DNA of 64,000 nt from Microbacterium nymphoidis. Lineage in GTDB: Bacteria; Actinomycetota; Actinomycetes; Actinomycetales; Microbacteriaceae. Positions within the stretch are counted from its first letter, which is position 1. Every line of letters starts with the position of its first letter. The DNA lies in NCBI RefSeq assembly GCF_021044885.1, contig NZ_JAJNOD010000005.1, forward strand, positions 62,001 through 126,000, in the 5' to 3' direction. Under the pieces are notes generated by a model. It had not been told where the DNA came from. It made no database searches and saw nothing but the letters and a program-made list of their open reading frames with translations. This document shows positions 35,118-43,629 of this stretch, in pieces. A program made the position numbers and the translations under genes.

Positions 35118-36515
35118 TCAGCGGCGCTCGAGGGCGGGGATGCGCACGAACAGCATCAGTACGAGACCGGCGGCGATCACGATGATGATGCCGAGGATGC
35201 CCCAGTAGATCGCCCCCATCGCGGCGACCAGGATCGTCCACAGGCCCGATGCCAGGAAGCTCGCGACCCGTCCGGTCGTGGCGTAGAGGCCGAAGACCTC
35301 ACCCTCCCGGCCGGCCGGAGTGACCCGGGCGAGCAGCGAACGCGACGCCGACTGGACCGGGCCCACGAGCGCGGAGAGCACCATGCCGCAGATCCAGAAC
35401 ACCGTCTGACCGGCATCATGCAGCAGGAAGACCGCGAGACCCGCCACGCATAGTGCTGTGAGCGCTCCGATGATCACCGGTCGCGGGCCGAAGCGGTCGT
35501 CGAGACGCCCGGCGATGATCGTCCCGACGCCGGCGACGAGGTTCGCCGCGATTCCGAAGATGATCACCTCATTGGCAGAGAAACCGAACACCCGCGCCGC
35601 GATCACGGCGCCGAAGGTGAAGACGCCGCTGAGCCCATCGCGGTACACGGCACTGGCCACCAGGAACCAGAAGGTGGGACGCGAGTCACGGAAGATCGAG
35701 CGGATGTGGCGCCAGAGGTCCACGTAACTGAGGAAGAAGTTGCGTCGCGCGACACTCTGGCGCGCGGTCTCCGGCACGTTGAGCAGGAGCGGGATCGAGA
35801 ACACCACAGCCCACACCGCGCACCCGACGGCGATGATCCGATACGGCAGCCCATTGTCGGTGGACAGGCCGAACCAGTCGAAGCTGTTGCACAGCACCAC
35901 GATGACGAGAGCGACGATGCCGCCCACGTAGCCGAGGCCCCATCCGAGTCCGCTCACGCGCCCCACCGTCCGCGGGGTCGACACCTGCGTGAGCATCGCG
36001 TTGTAATTGACGCCTGCGAGCTCGCTGAACAACGTCCCTGCCGAGACCAGAGTGACACCCAGCAGGAAGTAGTTCGGCGACCCCTCCACGAAGAACATCC
36101 CGGCCATCGTCGCGATCAGCAGCGTGGTGTAGATGATCAGCCAGCGCTTGCGGCGGCCCGCGGCATCGGCGCGCTGGGCGAGCACGGGCGCGAGGATGGC
36201 CAGCAGGATGCCCGCTGCGGTGGTGCCGAGTCCGAGCTGGCTGCTGAGCGCTGCGAGCGCCGCGTCCTTCGCTTCATCCCCATCCGGCAGTGCGGCGATC
36301 GACGAATCGAGGAAAGTGTCGCTCACCAGATACAGCGCGGTGAACACGAACGTGAGGATCACGCTGTTGAACGGCTGCGTCGCCCAGTCGTAGATCGCCC
36401 ACGACCACACCTGCTTGCGCGGGATGGTGCGATCAAGGTTCTGATCGAGCGCCAGCGCCGGCAACGCATCGGTGTCGACCGTTGCCGGGGGCGTGTGGGG
36501 AGTCTCGCCGGTCAT
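35118..36515 (-). CDS. MFS transporter, UMF1 (Atg22-like) family
   Basis: A 465-residue twelve-helix facilitator of the UMF1 type: VWSWAIYDWATQPFNSVILT opens helix 1, followed by the LAQRADAAGRRKRWLI loop and a second half with RLDDRFGPRPVI. Bacterial members are mostly uncharacterised; fungal Atg22 exports amino acids from vacuoles. TAAGGT lies exactly 6 bases before the ATG, suggesting a leaderless mRNA independent of the MarR-like gene upstream. The gap to that gene holds a decayed palindrome. Confidence 0.85.
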   Translation of the reverse strand: MTGETPHTPPATVDTDALPALALDQNLDRTIPRKQVWSWAIYDWATQPFNSVILTFVFTALYLVSDTFLDSSIAALPDGDEAKDAALAALSSQLGLGTTAAGILLAILAPVLAQRADAAGRRKRWLIIYTTLLIATMAGMFFVEGSPNYFLLGVTLVSAGTLFSELAGVNYNAMLTQVSTPRTVGRVSGLGWGLGYVGGIVALVIVVLCNSFDWFGLSTDNGLPYRIIAVGCAVWAVVFSIPLLLNVPETARQSVARRNFFLSYVDLWRHIRSIFRDSRPTFWFLVASAVYRDGLSGVFTFGAVIAARVFGFSANEVIIFGIAANLVAGVGTIIAGRLDDRFGPRPVIIGALTALCVAGLAVFLLHDAGQTVFWICGMVLSALVGPVQSASRSLLARVTPAGREGEVFGLYATTGRVASFLASGLWTILVAAMGAIYWGILGIIIVIAAGLVLMLFVRIPALERR

Positions 36516-36521
36516 GCGCTC

Positions 36522-36527
36522 ACCTTA
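36522..36527 (-). promoter_or_regulatory. -10 element of UMF1 transporter gene
   Basis: TAAGGT on the minus strand, 6 bases before the ATG; leaderless pattern. Confidence 0.5.
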
Positions 36528-36559
36528 GTGGCCACGGGGGTCGCGGCGGTGAACACCCC

Positions 36560-36619
36560 GTTCGTTGCGCGCGAATGGACCCCATTCCCGTGGAATTCGA
36601 GCGATGTGCGCGCTATGAA
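36560..36619. repeat. decayed copy of the GCGCGAATGG palindrome
   Basis: Left arm GTTCGTTGCGCGCGAATGG (36560-36578) matches the arms at 57382 and 62579. The right side keeps only scattered parts (ATTCG; GTGCGCGCTATGAA), so the stem is broken. Confidence 0.5.
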
Positions 36620-36625
36620 GGCGAA

Positions 36626-37504
36626 TCAGTCGCGGGGCCAGGCGGCGGAGAACTTGCCGAGCAGGCGAATGAACTCCGTCTGCTCCTCCGGGGTGAGCGC
36701 GGCAAGAGCTGTGCGCACGGTGTCATGCCGGTGTCCGCGCATGCCCCCGGCCATCGCGCGCCCCGTCTCGGTGAGCGCCACACGCGTGCGTCGAGCGTCA
36801 TCGGGATCCGCTTCGCGCTGAACGAGGCCGAGCTGCACCGACTGCTGCACCAGACGCGATGCACGCGGCTGATCCACACCCACGGCTTCGGCGATCTCGG
36901 ACACGGTCAGCGACGCGGGTGCCGCTGCGAGCACCTCCAGCAGGCGAAAACGCGCGGGACCGCCGAGTCGCCCGCCCATCGCGGACATCCATTCGGCGGC
37001 ACGCGGGTCCGCGCCCCTACCCGCAAAAGGCCCCCATTCGGGCCCGCCCCGATGTCCACGCCGACCACGGGCGCCATCGCCGCGCACATCGTCACCGCCG
37101 CGCCCATCGTGACCGCCATGCCCCTCGTGACCGCCATGCCCATCGTGACCGCCGTGCGCCTCGCCAGCGCCGTGTGCCTCACCGGCGCCATGCGCGTCGT
37201 CGTGCCGGTGCACGCCGTCGCGACCATACGCCCCCTCGGGACGAGGGCCACCGCGCGAACCATCGCGGACATGCGAATCGCTGTGGCTTTGGGAACCATC
37301 GTGGACATGCGAGTCGCCATGCCCGTGGGAACCACCGGGGCCGTGCGAATCGCCATGGCCGTGGGAATCGCCGTGGCCGTGGGAATCACCGCGCCCGAAC
37401 CCGTGCGAGCCCGGGCCTCCCGGCCGGGGTCCGCGCCGCCCCCGGATACGGCCGAGCGCGGCGACGATCGCCTCGACGGGGTCGCTGGGCTGCTCGTCGG
37501 TCAT
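36626..37504 (-). CDS. MarR-family regulator with histidine-rich N-terminal region
   Basis: A 292-residue protein. Residues about 175-270 are a MarR winged helix (ARFRLLEVLAAAPASLTVSE, IAEAVGVDQPRASRLVQQSV, then the wing READPDDARRTRVALTETG). Between a short N-terminal helix and this domain lies a 120-residue His/Gly/Asp tract built of GDSHGH and GHDGHGGHEGH repeats, fit to bind Zn, Ni or Cu. Normal MarR proteins are about 150 residues. TATGCT lies 6 bases before the ATG at 37504, and one arm of a 16-bp inverted repeat is next to it, so autoregulation is likely. Metal sensing is inference. Confidence 0.82.
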   Translation of the reverse strand: MTDEQPSDPVEAIVAALGRIRGRRGPRPGGPGSHGFGRGDSHGHGDSHGHGDSHGPGGSHGHGDSHVHDGSQSHSDSHVRDGSRGGPRPEGAYGRDGVHRHDDAHGAGEAHGAGEAHGGHDGHGGHEGHGGHDGRGGDDVRGDGARGRRGHRGGPEWGPFAGRGADPRAAEWMSAMGGRLGGPARFRLLEVLAAAPASLTVSEIAEAVGVDQPRASRLVQQSVQLGLVQREADPDDARRTRVALTETGRAMAGGMRGHRHDTVRTALAALTPEEQTEFIRLLGKFSAAWPRD

Positions 37505-37510
37505 GACAGA

Positions 37511-37577
37511 AGCATATATGTCACTTGACAAGCTTTCCGAATACATGTCACACTACATTCACTTGTCAAGTGACATA
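37511..37577. promoter_or_regulatory. divergent promoter with MarR-type operators
   Basis: TATGTCACTTGACAAG (37517-37532) and its exact reverse complement (37562-37577) flank the gap between the two His-rich genes. Each arm contains CTTG(A/T)CAAG, and the right one includes the perfect palindrome ACTTGTCAAGT (37561-37571). TATGCT (37511-37516, minus) is 6 bases from the MarR start. TTGACA boxes occur on both strands inside the arms. Confidence 0.7.
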
Positions 37578-37610
37578 CATCCGAGCTTCGGCTCCCGAAA
37601 GGACTTCCTC

Positions 37611-38765
37611 ATGAACACCCCGAACGACAGACTGCTCCGCGAGCGATCGCTCGCGTTCCTCATCCGCGCCGCCGACCAGCTGGTTCGCGCGGAGCGCACC
37701 GACATCCTCGCCTCGGAGGGGATCCGTCGCCACGACCTGCGCTTGCTGCACCGGCTCACGCACCGCGGCAGCACGCAAACGCGGACCGGAGACGACCTCT
37801 CATCCCCGGATTCCTCACTGCAGGACACCGCGAGCGCCGACGGGCCGGAGACCGCCGCCGGCGACATCCTCCCGGACGCACAGCCTGCGGACGTGGATCC
37901 GACGAACGATGATCCCCGCCACGGGCGGCACCCGCGCGGAAACCACCGCCGCGGCCCCCACGCTCGCGCACGCCTCGGCGGATTCCGCCTCCGTCATCTG
38001 CTGATGCGCGGGTGGGTCACCCTCGCGGACGGATACCCCACCATCACAGTGGAGGGCGCCCGGGCACTGGCCCGCATCGACGACCGGCTGACCGAATCGC
38101 GTGCCCGCATCGAATCAGCGCTCACCCCGGAGCAGCTGACCGCCGTCACCGACGGACTCTCCGCAATCGTGGAGGAGCTCGGTGGCACGGACCGGCTGCG
38201 CGAGGTGCGTCGCCGTCGCCGCCTGATGCAGCAGCTGCGGGAGGGCGGATCTCGACACGGCTTCGGCCGCCGCGGGTTTGGCGAGCGCGGCATGCACGGT
38301 GCACACGTCGGCCTCGGCGCCCACGCCGAGTTCCACGAAGGCGGGGGCTGCGTTCATCGGGCCGATGACGCCGACAGCCAGGGATACCGCGGCCGTCCTC
38401 ACCACGGCGGCTTCCGCGACGGACATGGACACGCCGGCCTTTCCGGTCGGCATGAACACGACGGGCTTCCCGGCCGACACGGACACGACGGCTTCCCCAG
38501 CCGACACGGACACCGCCGCTCCCGCGACGCATACGGACACGACGGCTTCCCCAGCCGACACGGACACAACGGTCCCCGCGACGCATTCGAACACGGCGAC
38601 GTCCCCGGCCGGTGCGTACACGGCGACGTCCCCGACACGCACGGCGCGCACGGCGACTCCCTCACCAGGCACGGCGGCTTCCCCGGCGGGCACAGGGGCG
38701 GACGCCGTCATCACCGCGGGGCCGGACACCACGGCGAGGCGGGACGTCACCGCCCGGGCTTCTGA
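37611..38765 (+). CDS. MarR-like protein with histidine-rich C-terminal repeats
   Basis: A 384-residue protein divergent from the His-rich MarR gene. Residues 1-50 and about 140-210 read as the two halves of a MarR-like winged helix (LAFLIRAADQLVRAERTDIL; LRHLLMRGWVTLADGYPTIT; then a long helix SRARIESALTPEQLTAV), separated by an acidic insert (about 55-125). Residues 255-384 are His/Gly/Asp/Arg repeats such as GHDGFPSRHGH. GAAAGGA precedes the ATG. The reading frame is clean across 1.1 kb, but the C-terminal repeats could partly reflect composition. Probably a partner or antagonist of the neighbouring regulator. Confidence 0.65.
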   Translation: MNTPNDRLLRERSLAFLIRAADQLVRAERTDILASEGIRRHDLRLLHRLTHRGSTQTRTGDDLSSPDSSLQDTASADGPETAAGDILPDAQPADVDPTNDDPRHGRHPRGNHRRGPHARARLGGFRLRHLLMRGWVTLADGYPTITVEGARALARIDDRLTESRARIESALTPEQLTAVTDGLSAIVEELGGTDRLREVRRRRRLMQQLREGGSRHGFGRRGFGERGMHGAHVGLGAHAEFHEGGGCVHRADDADSQGYRGRPHHGGFRDGHGHAGLSGRHEHDGLPGRHGHDGFPSRHGHRRSRDAYGHDGFPSRHGHNGPRDAFEHGDVPGRCVHGDVPDTHGAHGDSLTRHGGFPGGHRGGRRHHRGAGHHGEAGRHRPGF

Positions 38766-38855
38766 TTCACGGAAGGCCTCGACATCGGCGGCCCGGACCA
38801 CCTCGGCCCGTCCCTCCGAAGCAGTCGACAGACATGACGACGCACGATCGACGAA

Positions 38856-38896
38856 CACGACGGCGGCGCATCCCGAAAGGATGCGCCGCCGTCGTG
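38856..38896. terminator. 18-bp perfect hairpin, loop CGAAA
   Basis: CACGACGGCGGCGCATCC (38856-38873) pairs fully with 38879-38896 across a five-base loop, between convergent genes. No U-tract follows on either strand. Confidence 0.75.
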
Positions 38897-38900
38897 CTCG

Positions 38901-40067
38901 TCAGGCCGCGAGCGCTGCGGCCATGCGGCGCACGGCCTCGCGGAGGATGGGACGCGGCGTGGCGAAGATCATGCGGACAAAGCCCTCGCCCGGACCACCG
39001 CAGTCGATGCCGTCGGTGAGTGCGACCCCTGCGTGCTCACGGAAGAACGCGGCGACCGATCCCTCGATGGGCAGATCACGACAGTCGAGCCAGGCGATGT
39101 AGGTCCCCTCCGGCATCGTGTAGCGGATGCCGGGGATCTGCTCCGCGAGATCCTCACCGAGGGTGCGCCGGTTCTCATCGAGATAGGCGGTCACCTCATC
39201 CAGCCAGGAACCGCCCTCTTCATAGGCCGCGATGTTCGCCACCACGCCGATCGTGGATGCGCCCGGCGCGCCCTCGCCGAACGCAGTGGCCCAGACCTCG
39301 GCATCGGCGTCGTTGGAGAGGATCACCTGCGCGCACTTCACACCCGGCATGTTCCAGGCTTTGGAGGGCGATGTGGCGGTCACGGTGTGGGCGGCCGTCG
39401 CTGTGGAGAGCGAGGCGTACGGGATGTGAGAGGCGCCTGCGTAGACGAGCGGCGCGTGGATCTCGTCGGAGAACACGCGACCGCCGTGACGCTCGACGAT
39501 GCTCGCGACCGCTTCCAGCTCCTCGCGGTCGAAGACACGACCCACCGGGTTGTACGGATTGCACAGGATGAGCAGCCCGGCACCGTCGGCGAAGGCGGCC
39601 TCGATGCCATCGAGGTCCAGGCTGTACCGCCCGTCCTCCACCAGCATCGGCACCTCCACGATCTCGCGGCCCATCGACGGCGGAATGGTGAGGAACGGCA
39701 TGTAGGCGGGCGTCGGCAGGACGATCTTCGAGCCGGCGGCCGAGAACTGCTCGATCACAATGCGCAGCGCGGTGAGGACGTCACCCACCGGACGAACGCG
39801 GCCGGCCGGGACGTCCCAGCCGTACCGATCCCGCTGCCAGGCGGCCGTGGCCTCCCCCAGCCGGCTCACCAGCGTCGGCGGCAGGTAGCCCAGCAGCCCG
39901 TCGTCGATGGCGCGATGCATCGCGTCGCGGACCGCGGGCGCCGTGCCGAAGTCCATCTCGGCCACGAACATCCCGATGGTGTCGGGGAATCGCGTCCACT
40001 TCAGGCCTCCGACGGAGCGGAGGGAGTCGAGATCGATGCTGTCGAATTCGGAGGTCGCAGTGCTCAC
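38901..40067 (-). CDS. MalY/PatB-type PLP-dependent C-S lyase/aminotransferase
   Basis: A 388-residue fold-type I PLP enzyme of the MalY/PatB subgroup: FAVEMDF-type start (IGMFVAEMDFGTAPAVRDAM), LLILCNPYNPVGRVF binding the substrate carboxylate, FSDEIHAPLVY with the PLP-nitrogen Asp, and the Schiff-base Lys in TSPSKAWNMPG. Members act as cystathionine beta-lyases. The GTG at 40067 was chosen for its ribosome site (GGAGGAG 10 bases upstream) and family length; the frame extends 14 codons further without support. Confidence 0.9.
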   Translation of the reverse strand: MSTATSEFDSIDLDSLRSVGGLKWTRFPDTIGMFVAEMDFGTAPAVRDAMHRAIDDGLLGYLPPTLVSRLGEATAAWQRDRYGWDVPAGRVRPVGDVLTALRIVIEQFSAAGSKIVLPTPAYMPFLTIPPSMGREIVEVPMLVEDGRYSLDLDGIEAAFADGAGLLILCNPYNPVGRVFDREELEAVASIVERHGGRVFSDEIHAPLVYAGASHIPYASLSTATAAHTVTATSPSKAWNMPGVKCAQVILSNDADAEVWATAFGEGAPGASTIGVVANIAAYEEGGSWLDEVTAYLDENRRTLGEDLAEQIPGIRYTMPEGTYIAWLDCRDLPIEGSVAAFFREHAGVALTDGIDCGGPGEGFVRMIFATPRPILREAVRRMAAALAA

Positions 40068-40557
40068 CCCTCGATTCTCCTCCGTCCGCGATGCCGCGGC
40101 ACCGACCACCCGCGACGAAGTGGTCGGGCACGCCGAGGTGGAAACCGCACCGCCTCAGGGAGAGGTGCCGGCAATCCAGCGGGGTCGGTACCCATCGCCC
40201 CCCGCAGGGCAGGCCGGATCGGCGTCATGGCCCGCGGATCCAGCTGAAGATCCACGACACCGAGCAGACCTCGCCGACCGGGTCCGACTCGCCTCCCGCG
40301 GGCCGGATCCCCGCGGAGGGCGATCACTCACTGAGTTTCACCTGTGCGCGATCGTGCGGGGAGTCCCCGCGCGAGGGGGTTCGACGTCGGTCAACCGTTC
40401 GAGCCGTCCACCCCGTGGACCCACGCATCGAAGCCATCGACGCGTGGAACTTCTGCGCCTCCTGCGGACATGTCTTGTTGTCGGCGCAGAACGCGGAGAG
40501 CCTGTCGCCAAGTCCCTGTCGCCGAGTCCCTGTCCCCCTGTCCCTGAGAGGAGCGAC
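40068..40557. other. intergenic, possible CxxC mini-frame
   Basis: Mostly without features. A GTG at 40415 opens a 53-codon frame to 40576 coding DAWNFCASCGHVLLSAQN, a possible zinc ribbon, but it has no ribosome site and overlaps the next gene. The direct repeat CCCTGTCGCCGAGT/CCCTGTCCCC near 40500-40545 precedes the small gene. Confidence 0.4.
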
Positions 40558-40728
40558 ATGCTGGGAAACGCCGTAGCTCTGCCGATGCTCATCCTCGTGC
40601 TCGTCGTGATCCTGATCCTCGCCGCCGTAGCAGCCCTGATCGTTGCCATGCGGCTCATGCTGGCGCTCACCAGGGTCGCCAACCGCCGGCTCCGCGATGC
40701 TTCCGACGGAGCTGCCCTCGACAGGTAG
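40558..40728 (+). CDS. 56-residue single-pass membrane protein
   Basis: A short protein whose first 40 residues include a strongly hydrophobic helix (VALPMLILVLVVILILAAVA, extending to about 35), then a polar tail RVANRRLRDASDGAALDR. GAGAGGAG 7 bases before the ATG is among the best ribosome sites in the window, which supports a real gene. Function unknown; it ends 32 bases from the stop of the convergent GPP34 gene. Confidence 0.6.
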   Translation: MLGNAVALPMLILVLVVILILAAVAALIVAMRLMLALTRVANRRLRDASDGAALDR

Positions 40729-40760
40729 ACGACGTGAAGGCCTGCCGCCGGGTCGGCGGC

Positions 40761-41504
40761 TCAGCCCGCCGACGCGCCGGCGGTGGCGACCACGGCGGCC
40801 GACACCGCGGCAGAAACCGCGGCGATGGTGGCTGCTTCGGCCGCCTGCATGGCTGCCTGGAGGGTGGCCTCCACAGCGTCCGAGGCGAGGTTCGCCTCAC
40901 GGATGGCCTTCGCGCGCTTGGTCACGTCGCGCAGCGTACGAGCCTCGTCCTTCGCGACCACCCGCAGCTGGTTCAGCGCCTGCAGGATCGAGATGACAGC
41001 CGCCTCGTGCGGGCTGGGATCCCGATCGAGGATCAGCACCTCGCGGAGGCCGGCGCGCAGCGCCGCCTCGTGGGCGGCGTCTGCTGTGGGCCACTCGGTG
41101 CGGGGGAAGAGACCCAGGACTCGTCCTCCGCGCCGTTCCAGCACGCCGCGCTCGACCAGCCGTGCGGCCACCAGGTCGCGCGTGGATTCGCCGTCGACCT
41201 TGGCGAGGGTGCGCACCATGACCATGGCGTTCCGTGGCTTCGCCGCGACGACTCCCGCGCCCGCGCGCAGGAGCGGATCGCTGGTGTGCGCATCGGGTAC
41301 CGCGGTCACCGTCGGTGAGGACAGCAGCCCGGCACGCGGCGAGAGTTCCACAAGGCCGGCCCGTGCCAGATCCATGAGCAGCGCGCCACCCATGGCCAGC
41401 CCGGGGTCAACACCGACCGACAGCGTCCCCCGCTGATCATCCAGCAGGAGGAGCAGCAGATCCTCGACCACCAGCCAGGGCTGCGTGCGCATCGTCTCGT
41501 CCAT
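40761..41504 (-). CDS. GPP34 (GOLPH3-like) family protein
   Basis: A 247-residue member of the GPP34 family: VVEDLLLLLLDDQRGTLSVG at the start, LLMDLARAGLVELSPRAGLL, and LVERGVLERRGGRVLGLFPRTEWP in the middle, all hallmarks of the fold. Eukaryotic GOLPH3 binds PtdIns4P at the Golgi; bacterial members are actinobacterial and of unknown role. The last 40 residues are Ala-rich. TATGGT lies exactly 6 bases before the ATG at 41504, which settles the start over an upstream extension. Confidence 0.88.
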   Translation of the reverse strand: MDETMRTQPWLVVEDLLLLLLDDQRGTLSVGVDPGLAMGGALLMDLARAGLVELSPRAGLLSSPTVTAVPDAHTSDPLLRAGAGVVAAKPRNAMVMVRTLAKVDGESTRDLVAARLVERGVLERRGGRVLGLFPRTEWPTADAAHEAALRAGLREVLILDRDPSPHEAAVISILQALNQLRVVAKDEARTLRDVTKRAKAIREANLASDAVEATLQAAMQAAEAATIAAVSAAVSAAVVATAGASAG

Positions 41505-41510
41505 GATCCG

Positions 41511-41516
41511 ACCATA
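41511..41516 (-). promoter_or_regulatory. -10 element of GPP34 gene
   Basis: TATGGT on the minus strand, 6 bases before the ATG; leaderless pattern. Confidence 0.5.
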
Positions 41517-41718
41517 GGCGGAGGCACCCGCCCGGCGGATCCCCCGAGCGGCTGATCTTGGTCGTCCACCGGGCTCGACGGCCGTTCCGATGCCGCACCC
41601 CACGTCGCGAGCGCATGATCAGGCGACCAATCCATGACGCATGCCGCGGACCGCTCATGGATTCGGTGCATGCTCATCAGTTCACGACACCGGGACGCGC
41701 TCCCCCAAGCGCGCCGGT

Positions 41719-43461
41719 TCAGTACCCGATGAACTCCTCGGCCTCACCGAAGTCGGGGCGCTCGCGCAGCTCGACCCGAGCCGGCAGCGACACGAAGTCC
41801 ACCACACGCACCTCGTTCGGCCCCTCACGCCACAGCGGAGCGGGAGCATAGAGCGTGATCTGGGGCCCAACGCGGTCATAGCGACCGAGCAGGAATCCGT
41901 TGAGCCACACCCACCCGGCGCCGCCCTCGGCAAGCGCGAGCCACGCGTCGGCCACGTCCGTCACGTGCACCTCCGCGACGGCCACGCCATCCGAGCCCGG
42001 TGCCACGGGTGCCTCCCACACGGTCTCGGGAAGCAGTGTGTGCGACCAGCCGTGGACCAGTCGCCGCTCCAGACGCACACCCGTGATTCCCTTGTGCTCA
42101 CCCAGCCGGTAGCCATAGTTGATGCGCCCCAGGGCTTCCACCACGATCGTGATCTCGGCACGCCGCGCGCTGCCCGTGAGCACGGCGCTGGTCGCGCCAT
42201 CGCGCTCCAGCGTCGCCGCGCGCACGCCGTCGACGAACACCACGGCCCGGTCATGGAGGCCGTCGACCGACAGCTCCACATCGCCCGGCAGGTCCGCGAT
42301 GGCCCGGTACGCGACAACGCCGTCGGGCTGTCCGAGTTCCTCGAACGTCTGCGGCATGGCGGAACGCGGATCCGTGTCCGCGACGTAGGCGCGCACCGTG
42401 TCATACAGCGAGGCGACCGGCGTGAACGTCACCGTCTGCGGCTGCTGGAACACCGGCGCGGGAGGGATCGCCGGCAGCTCCGCGCTGTGGAACCGCGCGA
42501 ACGCCGCCCGCAGGGCGGAGAACTTCTCGGTGATCGTCCCGTCCTCACCGATCGGGGCGTCGGAGTCGTAGCTGGTGATCGTGGGCTGCAGCACGCCATC
42601 CCAGTTCGCCCCGGCCCACAACCCGAAGTTGGTCCCGCCGTGCGCCATGTACAGGCTCACCGACCCGCCCCGACCCAGCAGGTCCGTGACGGTGCCCATC
42701 ATGCTCTCCGCCGAGCGCACGTGGTGCTTCTCACCCCAGTGATCGAACCACCCGCCCCACAGCTCGCCGCAGATCAGCGGCGCTCCCGCCGGACGCAGCG
42801 CGTCGGCGAGCGCCGCGCCAGTGCCGAAGGTGAAGGTCGGCGTCGCCGATTCCAGCAGCGAGCCGTGGGACAGCATGTCGGCACGTGTGCCGTCAGCCGT
42901 CGTGAGCAGTTCCACCACTCCCCGCTCCCGGAGACCCGTGGCCAGATGCTCCAGATAGCCACGGTCGGAGCCGAACGAACCGTACTCGTTCTCCACCTGG
43001 ACCGCGACGATCGGTCCGCCGTACGCCGCCTGCAGCGGTGTGATCCGGGGAATCAGCTCGTCGTACCAGGCATCCACGGCCGACAGGAACACCGGATCGG
43101 AGGAGCGGAGGCTGCGGGTGCGCGCCGTCAGCCAGCTGGGAATCCCGCCGTTGTTCCACTCTGCGCAGATGTAGGGGCTCGGACGCAGCAGCACGTCGAG
43201 GCCGGCTTCCCCGGCGAGCCGGATGAAACCGGTGAGATCACGCCATCCGTCGAACGCGAACTCACCCTCGCGTCGCTCATGGAAGTTCCAGGGGACATAG
43301 GTGTCCACCGTATTGGCGCCCATGGCGGCCAGACGACGCAGGCGGTCCTCCCACTGGGCCGGGTGTACCCGGAAGTAGTGGACCGACCCGGAGAGCAGGC
43401 GGTACTCCGCGCCATCGCGGACGAGCACGCCGTCGCCGGGCGTGAGGGCGGGAGTCGTCAT
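41719..43461 (-). CDS. GH35 beta-galactosidase
   Basis: A 580-residue glycoside hydrolase family 35 enzyme without signal peptide, so cytoplasmic. The (beta/alpha)8 domain has YVPWNFHERREGEFAFDG, the acid/base Glu159 in QVENEYGSFG and the nucleophile Glu233 in CGELWGGWFDHWGE; beta-sandwich domains follow from about 390. It releases terminal beta-galactose from oligosaccharides. The ATG at 43461 follows GGAAG. The gene diverges from a LacI-family regulator 168 bases away, which most likely controls it. No transporter for its substrate adjoins it. Confidence 0.93.
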   Translation of the reverse strand: MTTPALTPGDGVLVRDGAEYRLLSGSVHYFRVHPAQWEDRLRRLAAMGANTVDTYVPWNFHERREGEFAFDGWRDLTGFIRLAGEAGLDVLLRPSPYICAEWNNGGIPSWLTARTRSLRSSDPVFLSAVDAWYDELIPRITPLQAAYGGPIVAVQVENEYGSFGSDRGYLEHLATGLRERGVVELLTTADGTRADMLSHGSLLESATPTFTFGTGAALADALRPAGAPLICGELWGGWFDHWGEKHHVRSAESMMGTVTDLLGRGGSVSLYMAHGGTNFGLWAGANWDGVLQPTITSYDSDAPIGEDGTITEKFSALRAAFARFHSAELPAIPPAPVFQQPQTVTFTPVASLYDTVRAYVADTDPRSAMPQTFEELGQPDGVVAYRAIADLPGDVELSVDGLHDRAVVFVDGVRAATLERDGATSAVLTGSARRAEITIVVEALGRINYGYRLGEHKGITGVRLERRLVHGWSHTLLPETVWEAPVAPGSDGVAVAEVHVTDVADAWLALAEGGAGWVWLNGFLLGRYDRVGPQITLYAPAPLWREGPNEVRVVDFVSLPARVELRERPDFGEAEEFIGY

Positions 43462-43554
43462 GCGTCTTCCGTTCTGTGGGGGGGGTGGTGTGTGACGCGT
43501 GTGGCGGCGTGCCGCGATGGGGTGACTGCGCGCCCGCCGGCGATCCGGATGTCG

Positions 43555-43568
43555 AAACAACAATGTTT
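43555..43568. promoter_or_regulatory. possible LacI-type operator
   Basis: AAACA (43555-43559) and TGTTT (43564-43568) form a small inverted repeat in the divergent gap; TGAGAGCG (minus strand) nearby recalls half of a LacI site. Confidence 0.3.
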
Positions 43569-43617
43569 GCGCTCTCATTATCGCGCACAGCCCCGCATGC
43601 GCAACCCGCGCGAGGCC

Positions 43618-43623
43618 TACCAT
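43618..43623 (+). promoter_or_regulatory. -10 element of LacI gene
   Basis: TACCAT, 6 bases before the ATG at 43630; leaderless pattern. Confidence 0.5.
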
Positions 43624-43629
43624 GGGGGC

